Assembly: GCF_020687245.1 (NCBI RefSeq)
Contig: NZ_JAJEQG010000020.1
Span: 1 to 51,143 of the forward strand
From: Faecalibacterium longum CLA-AA-H243
Lineage (GTDB): Bacteria > Bacillota > Clostridia > Oscillospirales > Ruminococcaceae
Direction: 5' to 3'
Length of the DNA stretch: 51,143 bases
Shown here: piece by piece, positions 1 through 10,249 of the stretch
How positions within the stretch are numbered: position 1 is the stretch's first letter
Layout: each line of letters begins with the position of its first letter
The notes under the pieces: generated by a model
The model's input: only the letters and a program-made list of their open reading frames with translations
Database searches by the model: none
What the model was told of the DNA's origin: nothing
Position numbers and translations under genes: made by a program

Positions 1-134
1 AACCTCTCCGTCCCGGCTGCGCCGTGCCGCCTCCCCTATCGAGGGGAGGCTTTGGCATGGCAGAAAGCCCAATCTCTTCGCCAGAGGCTCCCCTCGGTAG
101 GGGGAGCTGTCGAACGAAGTGAGACTGAGAGGTT
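1..134. repeat. MITE-like dispersed repeat, copy 1
   Basis: The segment begins AACCTCTCCGTC and ends GACTGAGAGGTT, so it has imperfect terminal inverted repeats of about 12 bp. Inside are two smaller palindromes (around CTCCCCTATCGAGGGGAG and CTCCCCTCGGTAGGGGGAG). It contains no credible gene. A second, longer copy lies inverted at 19544-19777 and shares the ends, the TCTTCGCCAGAGGCTCCCCT core and the spacing of the first palindrome. The window starts at base 1 of the repeat, so the true left end may be cut. It is probably a non-autonomous mobile element or intergenic repeat family. Confidence 0.75.
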
Positions 135-165
135 GCTTTTACAGCGGCCTCTTATTTTTTGCTAT

Positions 166-561
166 TTACTTTTCTTCTCGTTCCGCCTTTTCGGCCTCCT
201 GCTGCTGGCGCAGTTTCTTGATGCGCTTTTTCTCGCTTTCGACGCGGGGCCAGGGCCACGAGAAGCCCTCGTTCTCCTTGCACCAGCGGGTCAGCGGGTA
301 GAACGCAAACGCCAGCCCGAACAGGTACAACAGGACGTACAGCAGACCCGAAAGCGTTACCAGTGCGTCCAGCGCACCAATGAGCGCCATGATGAAGCCA
401 GCTTTCAGGAAAAACAGGCCGTTCTGGCGGCAGTACTCGGGGAAATTTTCGGCCTTGACGGCCTGACGGCCCTGGTCGCCCCAGACCCGTGGATTTTTCA
501 TGACCGAATAGCCGTAAAAGACCAGCATCAGGCCACAGGTGAGTTGGAATCCAAAAAACAT
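166..561 (-). CDS. small membrane protein of unknown function
   Basis: This 131-residue protein has a hydrophobic N-terminal segment (about residues 1-18), two further hydrophobic stretches around 52-70 and 73-88, and a strongly charged Lys/Glu/Arg-rich tail (about 107-131) likely to be helical and cytoplasmic. The ATG at 561 is preceded by a GAGGAA ribosome-binding site. It lies 48 bp downstream of lysA on the same strand and may be cotranscribed with it. I do not recognise a family with certainty. The start, the hydrophobicity pattern and the codon bias, like that of the neighbours, support a real gene; no function is assigned. Confidence 0.75.
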   Translation of the reverse strand: MFFGFQLTCGLMLVFYGYSVMKNPRVWGDQGRQAVKAENFPEYCRQNGLFFLKAGFIMALIGALDALVTLSGLLYVLLYLFGLAFAFYPLTRWCKENEGFSWPWPRVESEKKRIKKLRQQQEAEKAEREEK

Positions 562-609
562 CTGCGTCGTTCCTCGCTTTATTCTGGTGTGATGGAGTCA
601 GAAGCGTGC

Positions 610-1908
610 TCAGTCGTCGTTGTACTCGCCCAGCAGCGGCTTCATGAAGGGCAGGAAGTCCAGCGTTGCAAAGTAGTCACGGGGAGTCTCAGCACGGCGG
701 ATGAGGCGGTGAGAGCCGTCCTCGCAGAGCAGGACCTCGGCGCTGCGCAGCTTGCCGTTGTAGTTGTAGCCCATGGCAGAGCCGTGCGCACCGGTGTCGT
801 GGATATACACGATGTCGCCGATGTCGATTTTGGGCAGCATACGGTCGATGGCAAACTTGTCGTTGTTCTCGCACAGACCGCCGACCACGTCGTACTTGTG
901 GTCGTGGGGTGCGTCTTCCTTGCCCAGCACGGTGATGTGGTGGTAAGCGCCGTACATGGCGGGGCGCATCAGATTGGCCGCGCAGGCATCCAGACCGATG
1001 TATTCCTTATAGATGTGCTTCTCGTGGATGGCAGTAGCCACCAGAGCGCCGTAGGGGCCGGTGGTGAAGCGGCCCATCTCGGTGAAGATGGAGACATCGC
1101 CCATGCCGGCGGGGACCAGAATTTCTTCAAACTTCTTGCGAACACCCTCGCCGATGGCCATGATGTTGTTCTCCGTCTGCTCGGGGCGGTACGGGATGCC
1201 GACACCGCCGGACAGGTTGATGTAGGCGATATGCACGCCGGTGGCCTTCTGGACGCGGACAGCCAGCTGGAAGAGGATGCCTGCCAGCTCAGGATAATAG
1301 GCGTCAGAGATGGTGTTGGAGGCGAGGAAGGCGTGGATGCCAAAGTTTTTGGCACCCTTTGCAGCCAGCTTCTTGTAGCTGTCGATCATCTGCTCCTCGG
1401 TCATGCCGTACTTGGCGTCGCCGGGCTTGTCCATGACCTGGAAGCCCTCTTTGCTCTCGCCCAGCTGGAAGGTGCCGCCCGGATTGTAGCGGCAGAAGAT
1501 GTTCTCCGGCACACCGGCCACCCGGTCGAGGAAGTCCACCATCGTGGCGTCATCGAGGTTGATATAAGCGCCCAGCTCGTAAGCCTTCTTCATGTCCTCC
1601 ACAGGGGTCTGGTTGGAGGAGAACATGATGTCGCTGCCGCTGAAGCCGCACACTTCGCTGAGCATCAGCTCGGTCAGAGAGGAGCAGTCCACGCCGCAGC
1701 CCTCTTCCTTCAGGATCTGGAGGATGACGGGGTTCGGCAGAGCCTTGACCGCAAAATACTCGCGGAAGCCCTTGTTCCAGCTGAATGCCTTGTTGATGCG
1801 GCGGGCGTTCTCGCGAATGCCCTTCTCGTCATAGACGTGGAAGGGGGTGGGTACGTCCTGAATGATGTCCTGAGCCATCGACTCAGTCAAAAACGGTTTC
1901 TTTTCCAT
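610..1908 (-). CDS. lysA: diaminopimelate decarboxylase
   Basis: This 432-residue enzyme belongs to the PLP-dependent fold-III decarboxylases that convert meso-diaminopimelate to lysine, the last step of lysine synthesis, in the cytoplasm. The PLP lysine is K55 in YFAVKALPNP. A glycine-rich phosphate loop (LSGGVGIPYRP) and a C-terminal HDTGAHGSAMGYNYNG segment fit the branch of LysA common in Clostridia. Length is normal for the family (about 420-430). The ATG at 1908 follows GAGGG at a good distance. The next gene upstream on the strand is a sugar dehydratase 58 bp away. Related PLP decarboxylases (ornithine, carboxynorspermidine) are less likely because of the long DAP-type C-terminal region. 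Confidence 0.88.
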   Translation of the reverse strand: MEKKPFLTESMAQDIIQDVPTPFHVYDEKGIRENARRINKAFSWNKGFREYFAVKALPNPVILQILKEEGCGVDCSSLTELMLSEVCGFSGSDIMFSSNQTPVEDMKKAYELGAYINLDDATMVDFLDRVAGVPENIFCRYNPGGTFQLGESKEGFQVMDKPGDAKYGMTEEQMIDSYKKLAAKGAKNFGIHAFLASNTISDAYYPELAGILFQLAVRVQKATGVHIAYINLSGGVGIPYRPEQTENNIMAIGEGVRKKFEEILVPAGMGDVSIFTEMGRFTTGPYGALVATAIHEKHIYKEYIGLDACAANLMRPAMYGAYHHITVLGKEDAPHDHKYDVVGGLCENNDKFAIDRMLPKIDIGDIVYIHDTGAHGSAMGYNYNGKLRSAEVLLCEDGSHRLIRRAETPRDYFATLDFLPFMKPLLGEYNDD

Positions 1909-1966
1909 GATTGTACATCCCTCTCATATATTTTTACACAGCAAAGGTGCCGTGCAGCCAGCGGTT

Positions 1967-3865
1967 TTACAGTTTGAGGTTCTCACGGGTGGGGGTAAAG
2001 GTAGGCACCATTTTGGCCAACTGCTCCACCACGCTGTCGTCGTTATGTTCGGCGGCGACGGCCAGCTCCTGAAGCTGCTGGTAGAACTCGCCCAGGTCGA
2101 TGTTCCGAGGCGGAGCCACGAAGATCTTATTGTGGACGGTGCGGCGCATCTTGTCCTGCTCCTCGTCCATCATCAGTTCTTCGTAGAGTTTTTCGCCGGG
2201 GCGCAGACCCACGATCTTAATATCCATGTTCACGCCCGGCTCATAGCCGTAGAAGCGGATGAGCTGTTTTGCAAGGTCCATGATCTTGACCGGCTCGCCC
2301 ATGTCCAGCACATAGATGCTGCCGCTCTCGGCCAGCGCACCGGCCTGCAGCACCAGCTGTGCCGCCTCCGGGATGGTCATAAAGTAGCGCTCGATGTTGG
2401 CATCGGTGAGGGTGACGGGGCCGCCCTTTTTGATCTGCGCCTCAAACAGCGGGATGACACTGCCGTGGCTGCCCAGCACATTACCGAAGCGGACGGCGAC
2501 GCACTTCATGTCGGTGTTGCCTGCGAAGGTCTGGATAAGCATCTCACACAGGCGCTTGGTGCAGCCCATGACGCTGGTGGGGTTGACGGCCTTATCGGTG
2601 GAGAGCTGCACCAGCCGCTCCACGCCGTGTTCACTGGCACTGGTGAGCAGGTTCTTGGTGCCAAAGACATTATTCTTGACGGCCTCGGCGGGGCTGATCT
2701 CCATCAGCGGGACATGCTTGTGGGCGGCAGCATGGAACACCACCGTCGGGTGGTACGTCTCAAATACCTCGTCCAGACGGGCCTTGTCCCGGATGGAGCC
2801 GACCAGCACCGTGACCGGCACATCACGGCCATACTTCTGCTGCAATTCCATCAGCAGTTCATAGGCACAATTCTCATAAATATCGAAGATAAGCAGTTTT
2901 GCAGGCTTGAAGCGCATGACCTGACGGCAGAGCTCGCTGCCGATGCTGCCACCGCCGCCCGTCACCAGAACGGTCTTGCCGGTGAGGTAGCCGGAAATTT
3001 TCTCCGTGTCCAGTGTGACTTCCTCACGGGAGAGGAAATCGGCGGTGTTCAGCTCACGGAACGCACCCTGCTGAGGTGTGCCTGCACCCACCAGCTGGGG
3101 GTCGCTGAGCATCTGCACGGCGCAGTGGGTGGAGACGCAGAGGTCGATGACGTGGTTCAGGCGGTTTCCCTTCAGGGTCGGGATCGCCACGATGATGGTG
3201 TGGATGTTGTAGCGGGTACACAGGTCAGGAATTTCTTCCAGTGTGCCGCGCACCGGGACACCGTGGATGGTCTGGCCCAGCTTATTGGGGTCATCATCCA
3301 CGGCCACGATGACATGGCCGTAGCTGGTGTTGGTCTTGCAGACATTGATGGCCCACGCACCAGCCTCGCCCGCACCCACGATCATGACGGGGCGGTTGGG
3401 GTCCTTGCTGGTGTTGCCGCGCAGACGCTCGCCCAGCGGGTGGTTCAGGAAGAGCCGCCATGCCAGACGGCTCCCGCCGATGAACAGGAAAATGAGCACC
3501 GCCGCCATGGCGTTGGCCGAGTTGAAGAGCACACCGTGGATGAAGCAGCGGTTGACCAGATAGACGATGCCCGTCGGGACGGCGATCATCCCGGCCAGAC
3601 GGATGAGGTCACGCTCCCCAGCGTACTTCCAAAGGATGGTGTAGAGCCGCCCGGCCAGAAAGCTGAGCAGGTAGACTGCCACGATCCAGGGCAGATTCGC
3701 GTAGAGCAGGGCGCGGTTGTGGGGCCACCAGGAGGCCTCGACAGCACCGTCTGCGCGCAGCAGCAGGGCGAAATAAAAGCTGAAGGCTACGATGGCTCCG
3801 TCCAGCGCCACCAGCAGAGCCCGGCGGGCCAGTACCTGCAGCAGATTTGTTTTCTTTTCCTTCAC
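1967..3865 (-). CDS. membrane-bound NDP-sugar 4,6-dehydratase (CapD/PglF/FlaA1 family)
   Basis: This 632-residue protein has about four N-terminal membrane helices (residues 12-125), a CoA-binding-like Rossmann domain starting near VMIVGAGEAG (about 160) and a C-terminal SDR dehydratase domain with TGGGGSIGSEL (about 300). It has FHAAAHKHVPLME and STDKAVNPTSVMGCTKR, where the catalytic Tyr-x3-Lys of ordinary SDRs is replaced by Met-x3-Lys, as in PglF and other large 4,6-dehydratases. It probably converts UDP-GlcNAc to a 4-keto-6-deoxy sugar for surface polysaccharide. Translation starts at GTG (3865) behind AGAGGA. Its substrate cannot be read from sequence. It may belong functionally with the sugar transferase cluster at 21216-23795. 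Confidence 0.88.
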   Translation of the reverse strand: MKEKKTNLLQVLARRALLVALDGAIVAFSFYFALLLRADGAVEASWWPHNRALLYANLPWIVAVYLLSFLAGRLYTILWKYAGERDLIRLAGMIAVPTGIVYLVNRCFIHGVLFNSANAMAAVLIFLFIGGSRLAWRLFLNHPLGERLRGNTSKDPNRPVMIVGAGEAGAWAINVCKTNTSYGHVIVAVDDDPNKLGQTIHGVPVRGTLEEIPDLCTRYNIHTIIVAIPTLKGNRLNHVIDLCVSTHCAVQMLSDPQLVGAGTPQQGAFRELNTADFLSREEVTLDTEKISGYLTGKTVLVTGGGGSIGSELCRQVMRFKPAKLLIFDIYENCAYELLMELQQKYGRDVPVTVLVGSIRDKARLDEVFETYHPTVVFHAAAHKHVPLMEISPAEAVKNNVFGTKNLLTSASEHGVERLVQLSTDKAVNPTSVMGCTKRLCEMLIQTFAGNTDMKCVAVRFGNVLGSHGSVIPLFEAQIKKGGPVTLTDANIERYFMTIPEAAQLVLQAGALAESGSIYVLDMGEPVKIMDLAKQLIRFYGYEPGVNMDIKIVGLRPGEKLYEELMMDEEQDKMRRTVHNKIFVAPPRNIDLGEFYQQLQELAVAAEHNDDSVVEQLAKMVPTFTPTRENLKL

Positions 3866-3987
3866 AGCATATCCTCTTTTTCATCGGGGGCTGGCATCCG
3901 AAGATGTCAGCTGCCGTTTTTCATTTCAAGGGCCTATCACCCCATAATATCTTTAGTATTATACTCGATTCTCTTCCCCGTGTCCAG

Positions 3988-5568
3988 CTATTTCACTTTT
4001 TGGACATTTTTCTTATGCCGCCTCTCCCCTGCCGCCACGGCCCGCAGCTCTTCGCCGAGGCCCAGCGGCCACGCCGCCGCAAAGCAGACCACTGCCATCC
4101 CCGCGCCGCCCAGCGCTACCGCCGCCAGCTGCAAGAGGACTCCGCCGGTGAGCCAGTCCGCTAAAAGATGCCGCAAGGCCAGCCCGGCCCCGGCGCTGAC
4201 GGCCCCCGCAAAGCCCGGTGCGCCCAGCCACCGCCACAGACGCAGCGGAAGGCCGCAGCTGGACAGCAGCCGCCCCGTGTTGGCGGTGCAGGTGTAGAAG
4301 CTGGACAGCAAGATCACAAAAAGAAAGCCCTTCATCCCGAAGCGGGGCAGCAGGAGCAGCACGCCCACAATGCGGAGACAGGAGTCCCACATGCTGTAGC
4401 GGAAAACGGCTTTCTGTTCTCCTACCCCCTTCATGGCACCGTCCACCATGCTCTCGAGATACATCAGCGGCATGGCCGGGCCGAGGATGACGAGGTAGCT
4501 GCCCGCCTCGGCACTGCCGTAGAGGGCTTCGGCCAGCGGCTGACCCCACACCCAGAACGCCGCTCCCGCCAGCGCCGAGAAATAGCCGGTGAGCCGGAGC
4601 ATCCTGTCGATAAGAGCCGCCAGCCGCCCGTTCTGGCCCCGGAGGTGGGCCTGAGTGATCTCGGGCATCAGCAGAACGGAAAGGCTCCCCAGCAGTCCGA
4701 AGGGAAAGGTCAGCAGAGGCAGGGCCATCCCTTTGAGGTTGCCGTACTGGGCCACGGCTTCGGCACGCCCGCCGGAAAACTGCAGATAGACTGCCAGGCA
4801 GGCCGGCACCAGCATATTCTCCGCGGTGTGGAGAGCGCTGGCGAGACAACGTCCTCCCTCCACCGGCCAGAGAATGTCCCAGAGGCGCTTTCCCGGCTCC
4901 TGCGGGCGGCAGGCAGGCCGCGCACCGAAGCAGCGGCGGGCCTCTTTACGGTAAAAAAGTGCCATCAGCCCAGTGCTGACGGCCTCGCTGACCGCCGTTG
5001 CGCCCAGCACTGCCGTGCAGCGCCCGCCCACGTCCCAGCCGAGGGTGTCGGCCCGCTCCAGCGCAGCCCATACGATGCCGATGCGGACGGTCTGCTCGGC
5101 CAGCTGGCTCAGGACGTTTGGCTCCACCTGCCGCCGGGCGATGAAAAAGCCCCGCAGCACCGACGACACCGCCATCCACGGCAGGCCCAGCGACGAGACA
5201 CGCAGCGCCCCCGCTGCCCGGACATCGCCCAGCCACCATTTTGCGGCGAGGCCCGCCAGCCCGAACTGCGCCGCCAGCGCCAGCATGCCCAGCCCGGCCC
5301 CCGCCAGCAGGAGACAGTGAAGCATCCCCCGGGCCTCCGCCGGGCTGCGGGCCAGCTCTTCAGCCATCAGGCGGGTGGCCGCCACCGAGACGCCCGCCGT
5401 CGCCAGCGTGACGAAGAGCGAATAGACCGCCAGCACCAGCTGGTACAGCCCCATCCCCTCGCCGCCCAGAGCGTTCGCCAGCCAGATGCGCAGCCCCATG
5501 CCCGCCAGGCGGAGCAGGACGTCCGCTCCGGTCATCAGGGCTGCGTTTTTCAGATAGCTCTGCCGCAC
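3988..5568 (-). CDS. SpoVB/MurJ-type polysaccharide flippase (MATE/MVF superfamily)
   Basis: This is a 526-residue integral membrane protein with roughly 14 hydrophobic segments. The N-terminus QSYLKNAALMTGADVLLRL and the following GMGLRIWLANALGGEGMG resemble SpoVB/Wzx-like flippases that move lipid-linked sugars across the membrane. I place the start at GTG 5568 because a strong GGGAGGGG site sits 6 bp upstream. The open frame extends further upstream to 6618, but only as the antisense shadow of the mrp-like gene. The C-terminal tail is short and basic. It is probably involved in peptidoglycan or exopolysaccharide precursor export. SpoVB homologues occur in non-spore-formers too, so sporulation should not be inferred. 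Confidence 0.8.
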   Translation of the reverse strand: MRQSYLKNAALMTGADVLLRLAGMGLRIWLANALGGEGMGLYQLVLAVYSLFVTLATAGVSVAATRLMAEELARSPAEARGMLHCLLLAGAGLGMLALAAQFGLAGLAAKWWLGDVRAAGALRVSSLGLPWMAVSSVLRGFFIARRQVEPNVLSQLAEQTVRIGIVWAALERADTLGWDVGGRCTAVLGATAVSEAVSTGLMALFYRKEARRCFGARPACRPQEPGKRLWDILWPVEGGRCLASALHTAENMLVPACLAVYLQFSGGRAEAVAQYGNLKGMALPLLTFPFGLLGSLSVLLMPEITQAHLRGQNGRLAALIDRMLRLTGYFSALAGAAFWVWGQPLAEALYGSAEAGSYLVILGPAMPLMYLESMVDGAMKGVGEQKAVFRYSMWDSCLRIVGVLLLLPRFGMKGFLFVILLSSFYTCTANTGRLLSSCGLPLRLWRWLGAPGFAGAVSAGAGLALRHLLADWLTGGVLLQLAAVALGGAGMAVVCFAAAWPLGLGEELRAVAAGERRHKKNVQKVK

Positions 5569-5646
5569 AGCGCACCCCTCCCTTTCCCCAGTGTATCTTT
5601 TTATAAATATGTAAACTGCTCTGGGAAATATGAGCGGGGCCGTGGG

Positions 5647-5707
5647 TTGTTTCTTTCCCAGTTTTATGATATGATATATATTGTATCTGGCGGGAATGTT
5701 CCGCCAG
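5647..5707 (+). promoter_or_regulatory. promoter and leader hairpin of the mrp-like gene
   Basis: A sigma-A-like promoter is visible: TTGTTT (5647-5652), 17 bp, TATGAT (5670-5675). The leader then carries a perfect 7-bp hairpin, CTGGCGG/CCGCCAG (5687-5693 and 5701-5707), without a U-run. It lies in the divergent region between the flippase gene and the ATPase gene. Confidence 0.6.
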
Positions 5708-5769
5708 ACCGGATCTAAGAATGCAAGGAGGAAGCGCACCCCGGTACCACGGCCGTGCGCAACGAGACA

Positions 5770-6600
5770 ATGAGCGAAGAATGTACCCATGACTGCTCCA
5801 ACTGCGGGGCAGCGTGTTCTTCCCGCAATGCTGCGCCCCAGCATGACGCACCCAACCCCAATAGCAGCGTCAAGAAGGTCATCGGCGTCGTATCCGGCAA
5901 GGGCGGCGTCGGCAAGAGCATGACCAGCGCCCTGCTGGCCTGTGCAATGGCACGCCGCGGCTACCACTGCGGCATCCTCGACGCCGACATCACCGGCCCG
6001 TCCATCCCCAAGCTGTTCGGCATCCATGGCCGTGCCATGGCTGACGACAAGGGCTGCTGGCCCATCCAGAGCCGGATGGGCATCGACGTGATGAGCATCA
6101 ACCTGCTGGTGGAGAACGAGGAAGACCCCGTCGTCTGGCGCGGCCCCGTCATCGCCGGTGCGGTCAAGCAGTTCTGGACCGATGTGGTCTGGAAAGACGT
6201 CGATTTCCTGTTCGTGGATATGCCTCCGGGAACCGGTGACGTCCCCCTGACCGTCTTCCAGAGTCTGCCCGTGGACGGCATCGTCGTCGTGGCAAGCCCG
6301 CAGGAGCTGGTGAGCATGATCGTGGCCAAGGCCGTGAACATGGCCGAGATGATGAAGGTGCCGATGCTGGGCATCGTCGAGAACATGAGCTATATCGTCT
6401 GCCCCGACTGCGGCAAGCACATCAATGTGTTCGGCGACAGCCATGTGGACGAGGTGGCCGCAAAGCATCACCTGCCCGTTCTGGCCAAATGCCCCATCGA
6501 CCCGCAGCTGGCTGCGCTGTCCGACGCCGGCATGATCGAGACCTACGGCGGACAGTTCCTCGAGGGTGCCGCTGACGCCTGCGAGAAGCTGCTGAAGTAA
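5770..6600 (+). CDS. Mrp/NBP35-family Fe-S cluster carrier ATPase
   Basis: This 276-residue P-loop ATPase of the Mrp/ApbC/NBP35 group binds and transfers Fe-S clusters to apoproteins in the cytoplasm. A deviant Walker A, GKGGVGKS, lies near residue 42. The MPPGTGD and VENMSYIVCPDCG motifs are typical, with CxxC near residue 216 as the dimer cluster ligand. The N-terminus has an extra cysteine set (CTHDCSNCGAACSS), as in NBP35-type proteins. Most relatives begin MSEEC, so I choose ATG 5770. An in-frame GTG at 5755 has no better ribosome site, and AAGGAGGA at 5725-5732 is too far from both. Fe-S clients lie downstream (hcp, gltB, gltD). Confidence 0.88.
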   Translation: MSEECTHDCSNCGAACSSRNAAPQHDAPNPNSSVKKVIGVVSGKGGVGKSMTSALLACAMARRGYHCGILDADITGPSIPKLFGIHGRAMADDKGCWPIQSRMGIDVMSINLLVENEEDPVVWRGPVIAGAVKQFWTDVVWKDVDFLFVDMPPGTGDVPLTVFQSLPVDGIVVVASPQELVSMIVAKAVNMAEMMKVPMLGIVENMSYIVCPDCGKHINVFGDSHVDEVAAKHHLPVLAKCPIDPQLAALSDAGMIETYGGQFLEGAADACEKLLK

Positions 6601-6610
6601 GACTTTTCCT

Positions 6611-6650
6611 CCCTGCACTGCCTGTTCCGGGCCGGTGCAGGGATTTTTTG
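6611..6650 (+). terminator. intrinsic terminator after the mrp-like gene
   Basis: CCCTGCAC (6611-6618) pairs with GTGCAGGG (6635-6642), followed by ATTTTTTG. It sits 11 bp behind the stop codon. Confidence 0.85.
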
Positions 6651-6771
6651 TTTCTTTATAAAAGCAGGTTTTATCGCAATTTTTTGATGTGTCCCGTCTT
6701 TTTCGTGAAGTGCATTCATCTTTTCCATTGTATTTTGAAAGATTTTCCGGTTTTTTGCGGGGCGGGCCATC

Positions 6772-8247
<1,476 letters not shown>

Positions 8248-8267
8248 GCTTTTCCTGATCTACAAGG

Positions 8268-8297
8268 GCCGCATCCGCGAGGGTGCGGCTTTTTTTG
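8268..8297 (+). terminator. gdhA terminator
   Basis: GCCGCA-t-CC loops back to GG-g-TGCGGC and is followed by seven T. It sits about 20 bp after the gdhA stop. Confidence 0.9.
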
Positions 8298-8372
8298 GTT
8301 TGCCCCGCCTGCCTGCATAACCGTCTGCCGCCCCGCTCATACTCCTTTCATCAAACGAAAAGAGGTTTTTGC

Positions 8373-9974
8373 ATGGACGAAATGATGTTCTGTTATCAAT
8401 GCGAGCAGGCGGCAAACTGCACGGCCTGCACCGGAAAAGCGGGTGTCTGCGGCAAATCAGCCGAGACAGCCGACGCGCAGGACAAGCTCACCGGGGCACT
8501 CATCGGCTTTGCCACCCTGCTGCTGGACATCGGCAGACCCATCCAGCCCCCGCAGGCACTCCTGCTGACGGAAGGATTGTTCACCACCATCACCAATGTT
8601 GATTTCGACCCCCAGACGGTGGCGCAGCTGACCGATAAGGTCTGGAAGGCCAAGCAGGAAGCCTTTGCCTCGGCCAGCCCTGCACCTGCACCAGTGTCCG
8701 ACTACGATATGCAGAAGCTGTGGCAGGAGCCGGACCCCGACCGGAAGAGCCTGTGCTCCTTTGTCCTCTTTGGGCTGCGCGGCATGGCAGCTTACTCCTA
8801 CCACGCGCGGGTGCTGGGCTATACCGATGGCGAGATCGACCTGTTTTTCTGCACGGCGCTGCGGGCCATCGCACAGGAGCGGGACAAGGACAAGCTCTTC
8901 CAGCTGGTGGAGGACACCGGGCGGATGGCCTACCGGGTCATGGCTGAGCTGGACAAGGCCAACACCGGCGCGTTTGGCGACCCGGAGCCGGTGGAGGTGT
9001 CCCTGACCATCGAGAAAGGGCCTTTCATCGTCATCTCCGGCCACGACCTCTACGACGCCAAGTGCCTGTTGGAGCAGACCGAGGGCAAGGGCATCAATGT
9101 CTACACCCACTCCGAGATGCTGCCTGCCCACGGCTACCCGGAGCTGAAAAAGCGCTTTCCTCATCTGAAAGGCAACTTTGGCACCGCATGGCAGAACCAG
9201 CAGCGGGAGTTTGAGGACATCCCTGCACCGGTGCTCTTCACCACCAACTGCATCATGCCCCTCCGGCCCAGCTATGCCGACCGGGTATTCACCACGTCTG
9301 TCGTCTCCTATCCCGGCGTCACCCACATCGGGGAGGACCGAGATTTTTCACCGGTCATCGCCAAGGCGCTTGAGCTGGGCGGCTACCCGGAGGACACCCT
9401 CATCCCGGGCATGAACGGCGGCAGTGTGGTCGCCACCGGCTTTGCCCACCATGCCGTACTGAGCCATGCGGAGGAGATCGTCCAAGCCGTCCACGAGGGT
9501 GCCATCCGGCACTTTTTCCTCATCGGCGGCTGCGACGGCACCCGCCCCTCCCGCCGGTACTACACGGATTTTGCCAAGCTGACCCCGCCCGACACCGTCA
9601 TCCTGACGCTGGCCTGCGGCAAGTTCCGGCTCAACGACCTGCCGCTGGGTACGGTGGCGGGTCTGCCCCGCATCCTCGACGTGGGCCAGTGCAACGACGC
9701 CTACAGTGCCATCCGGATCGCGCTGGGTCTGGCCGAAGCTTTTGACTGCTCGGTCAACGAGCTGCCCCTCTCCATCATCCTCTGCTGGTTCGAGCAGAAG
9801 GCGGTCTGTGTGCTGATGGCCCTGCTGGCGCTGGGCATCCGGGGCATCCGTCTCGGCCCCACCCTGCCCGCCTTCCTCTCCCCCGGGGTGGCCGCTGTTT
9901 TGCAGGAGAAGTATGACCTCCGGCCCATCACCACGCCGGAGGACGATCTTGCCGCCTGTCTGGGCCGGCACTGA
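8373..9974 (+). CDS. hcp: hybrid cluster protein (hydroxylamine reductase)
   Basis: This 533-residue hybrid-cluster protein has an N-terminal FCYQCEQAANCTACTGKAGVCGK cysteine set (C7, C10, C19, C26) for the cubane Fe-S cluster. Later cysteines and histidines (FTTNCIMP; GGCDGTRPSRRYY; LTLACGKFRLN; DVGQCNDAYSAI) ligate the hybrid Fe-S-O cluster. The family reduces hydroxylamine in vitro and acts as an NO reductase or S-nitrosylase in E. coli, so a nitrosative-stress role is plausible in this anaerobe. ATG 8373 is chosen because the cysteine motif follows at once and AAAAGAGG precedes it; upstream codons lack support. No separate Hcr reductase gene is nearby. Confidence 0.93.
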   Translation: MDEMMFCYQCEQAANCTACTGKAGVCGKSAETADAQDKLTGALIGFATLLLDIGRPIQPPQALLLTEGLFTTITNVDFDPQTVAQLTDKVWKAKQEAFASASPAPAPVSDYDMQKLWQEPDPDRKSLCSFVLFGLRGMAAYSYHARVLGYTDGEIDLFFCTALRAIAQERDKDKLFQLVEDTGRMAYRVMAELDKANTGAFGDPEPVEVSLTIEKGPFIVISGHDLYDAKCLLEQTEGKGINVYTHSEMLPAHGYPELKKRFPHLKGNFGTAWQNQQREFEDIPAPVLFTTNCIMPLRPSYADRVFTTSVVSYPGVTHIGEDRDFSPVIAKALELGGYPEDTLIPGMNGGSVVATGFAHHAVLSHAEEIVQAVHEGAIRHFFLIGGCDGTRPSRRYYTDFAKLTPPDTVILTLACGKFRLNDLPLGTVAGLPRILDVGQCNDAYSAIRIALGLAEAFDCSVNELPLSIILCWFEQKAVCVLMALLALGIRGIRLGPTLPAFLSPGVAAVLQEKYDLRPITTPEDDLAACLGRH

Positions 9975-10064
9975 GCCGGAAAAGGCATACTATTTCCTAC
10001 TCTGCGTGTCTGTTTTTCACAAGAAGAACCGTCGCCGTGTACCCACATTTGGTGCAGCTGTCAC

Positions 10065-10093
10065 TTGAATCTTTTTCAGCACCTTTGTATAAT
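10065..10093 (+). promoter_or_regulatory. gltB promoter
   Basis: TTGAAT (10065-10070), 17 bp, TATAAT (10088-10093). Transcription would start near 10100. A 6-bp stem with loop ATCCGG lies at 10097-10114, largely at or before the expected start. Confidence 0.8.
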
Positions 10094-10114
10094 ATTCTTG
10101 TTATCCGGAACAAG

Positions 10115-10164
10115 GGCGTTCCAGATGAGTCTTTGCCGACCCATCTGGGACGCCTTTTCTTTTT
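10115..10164 (+). terminator. intrinsic terminator inside the gltB leader (possible attenuator)
   Basis: The stem is formed by 13 bases, GGCGTTCCAGATG (10115-10127) with CATCTGGGACGCC (10142-10154), one pair being G-U, followed by TTTTCTTTTT. It lies between the gltB promoter and the gltB start, with no gene in between. Transcription into gltB must therefore read through it or start elsewhere. A second small hairpin (CTGCGG/CCGCAG, about 10186-10202) follows. The rest of 9975-10249 is unremarkable. Confidence 0.85.
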
Positions 10165-10249
10165 ACCGGCATTAAGAGGGACTCTGCGGAATGTGCCGCA
10201 GCATTGCCAGGATATTCTCCGGAAAATCGAAAAAAGGATGGGAAAGTCT

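Noticed and set aside
52-4297. Long plus-strand frames over lysA and the dehydratase
   Set aside because: They are antisense shadows of recognisable leftward genes and have low-complexity composition.
5721-5792. Possible 23-codon leader peptide before the mrp-like gene
   Set aside because: The ATG at 5721 has no ribosome site of its own (the GGAGG lies inside it), and nothing suggests attenuation.
5569-6618. N-terminal extension of the flippase through the mrp-like gene
   Set aside because: The extension is antisense to a clear Fe-S ATPase gene; a GTG with a strong ribosome site at 5568 fits the family N-terminus.
10097-10154. ANTAR dual-hexaloop antiterminator in the gltB leader
   Set aside because: Two hexaloops are present but one lacks G4 and the other lacks A1, and the first stem lies at or before the expected transcript start.
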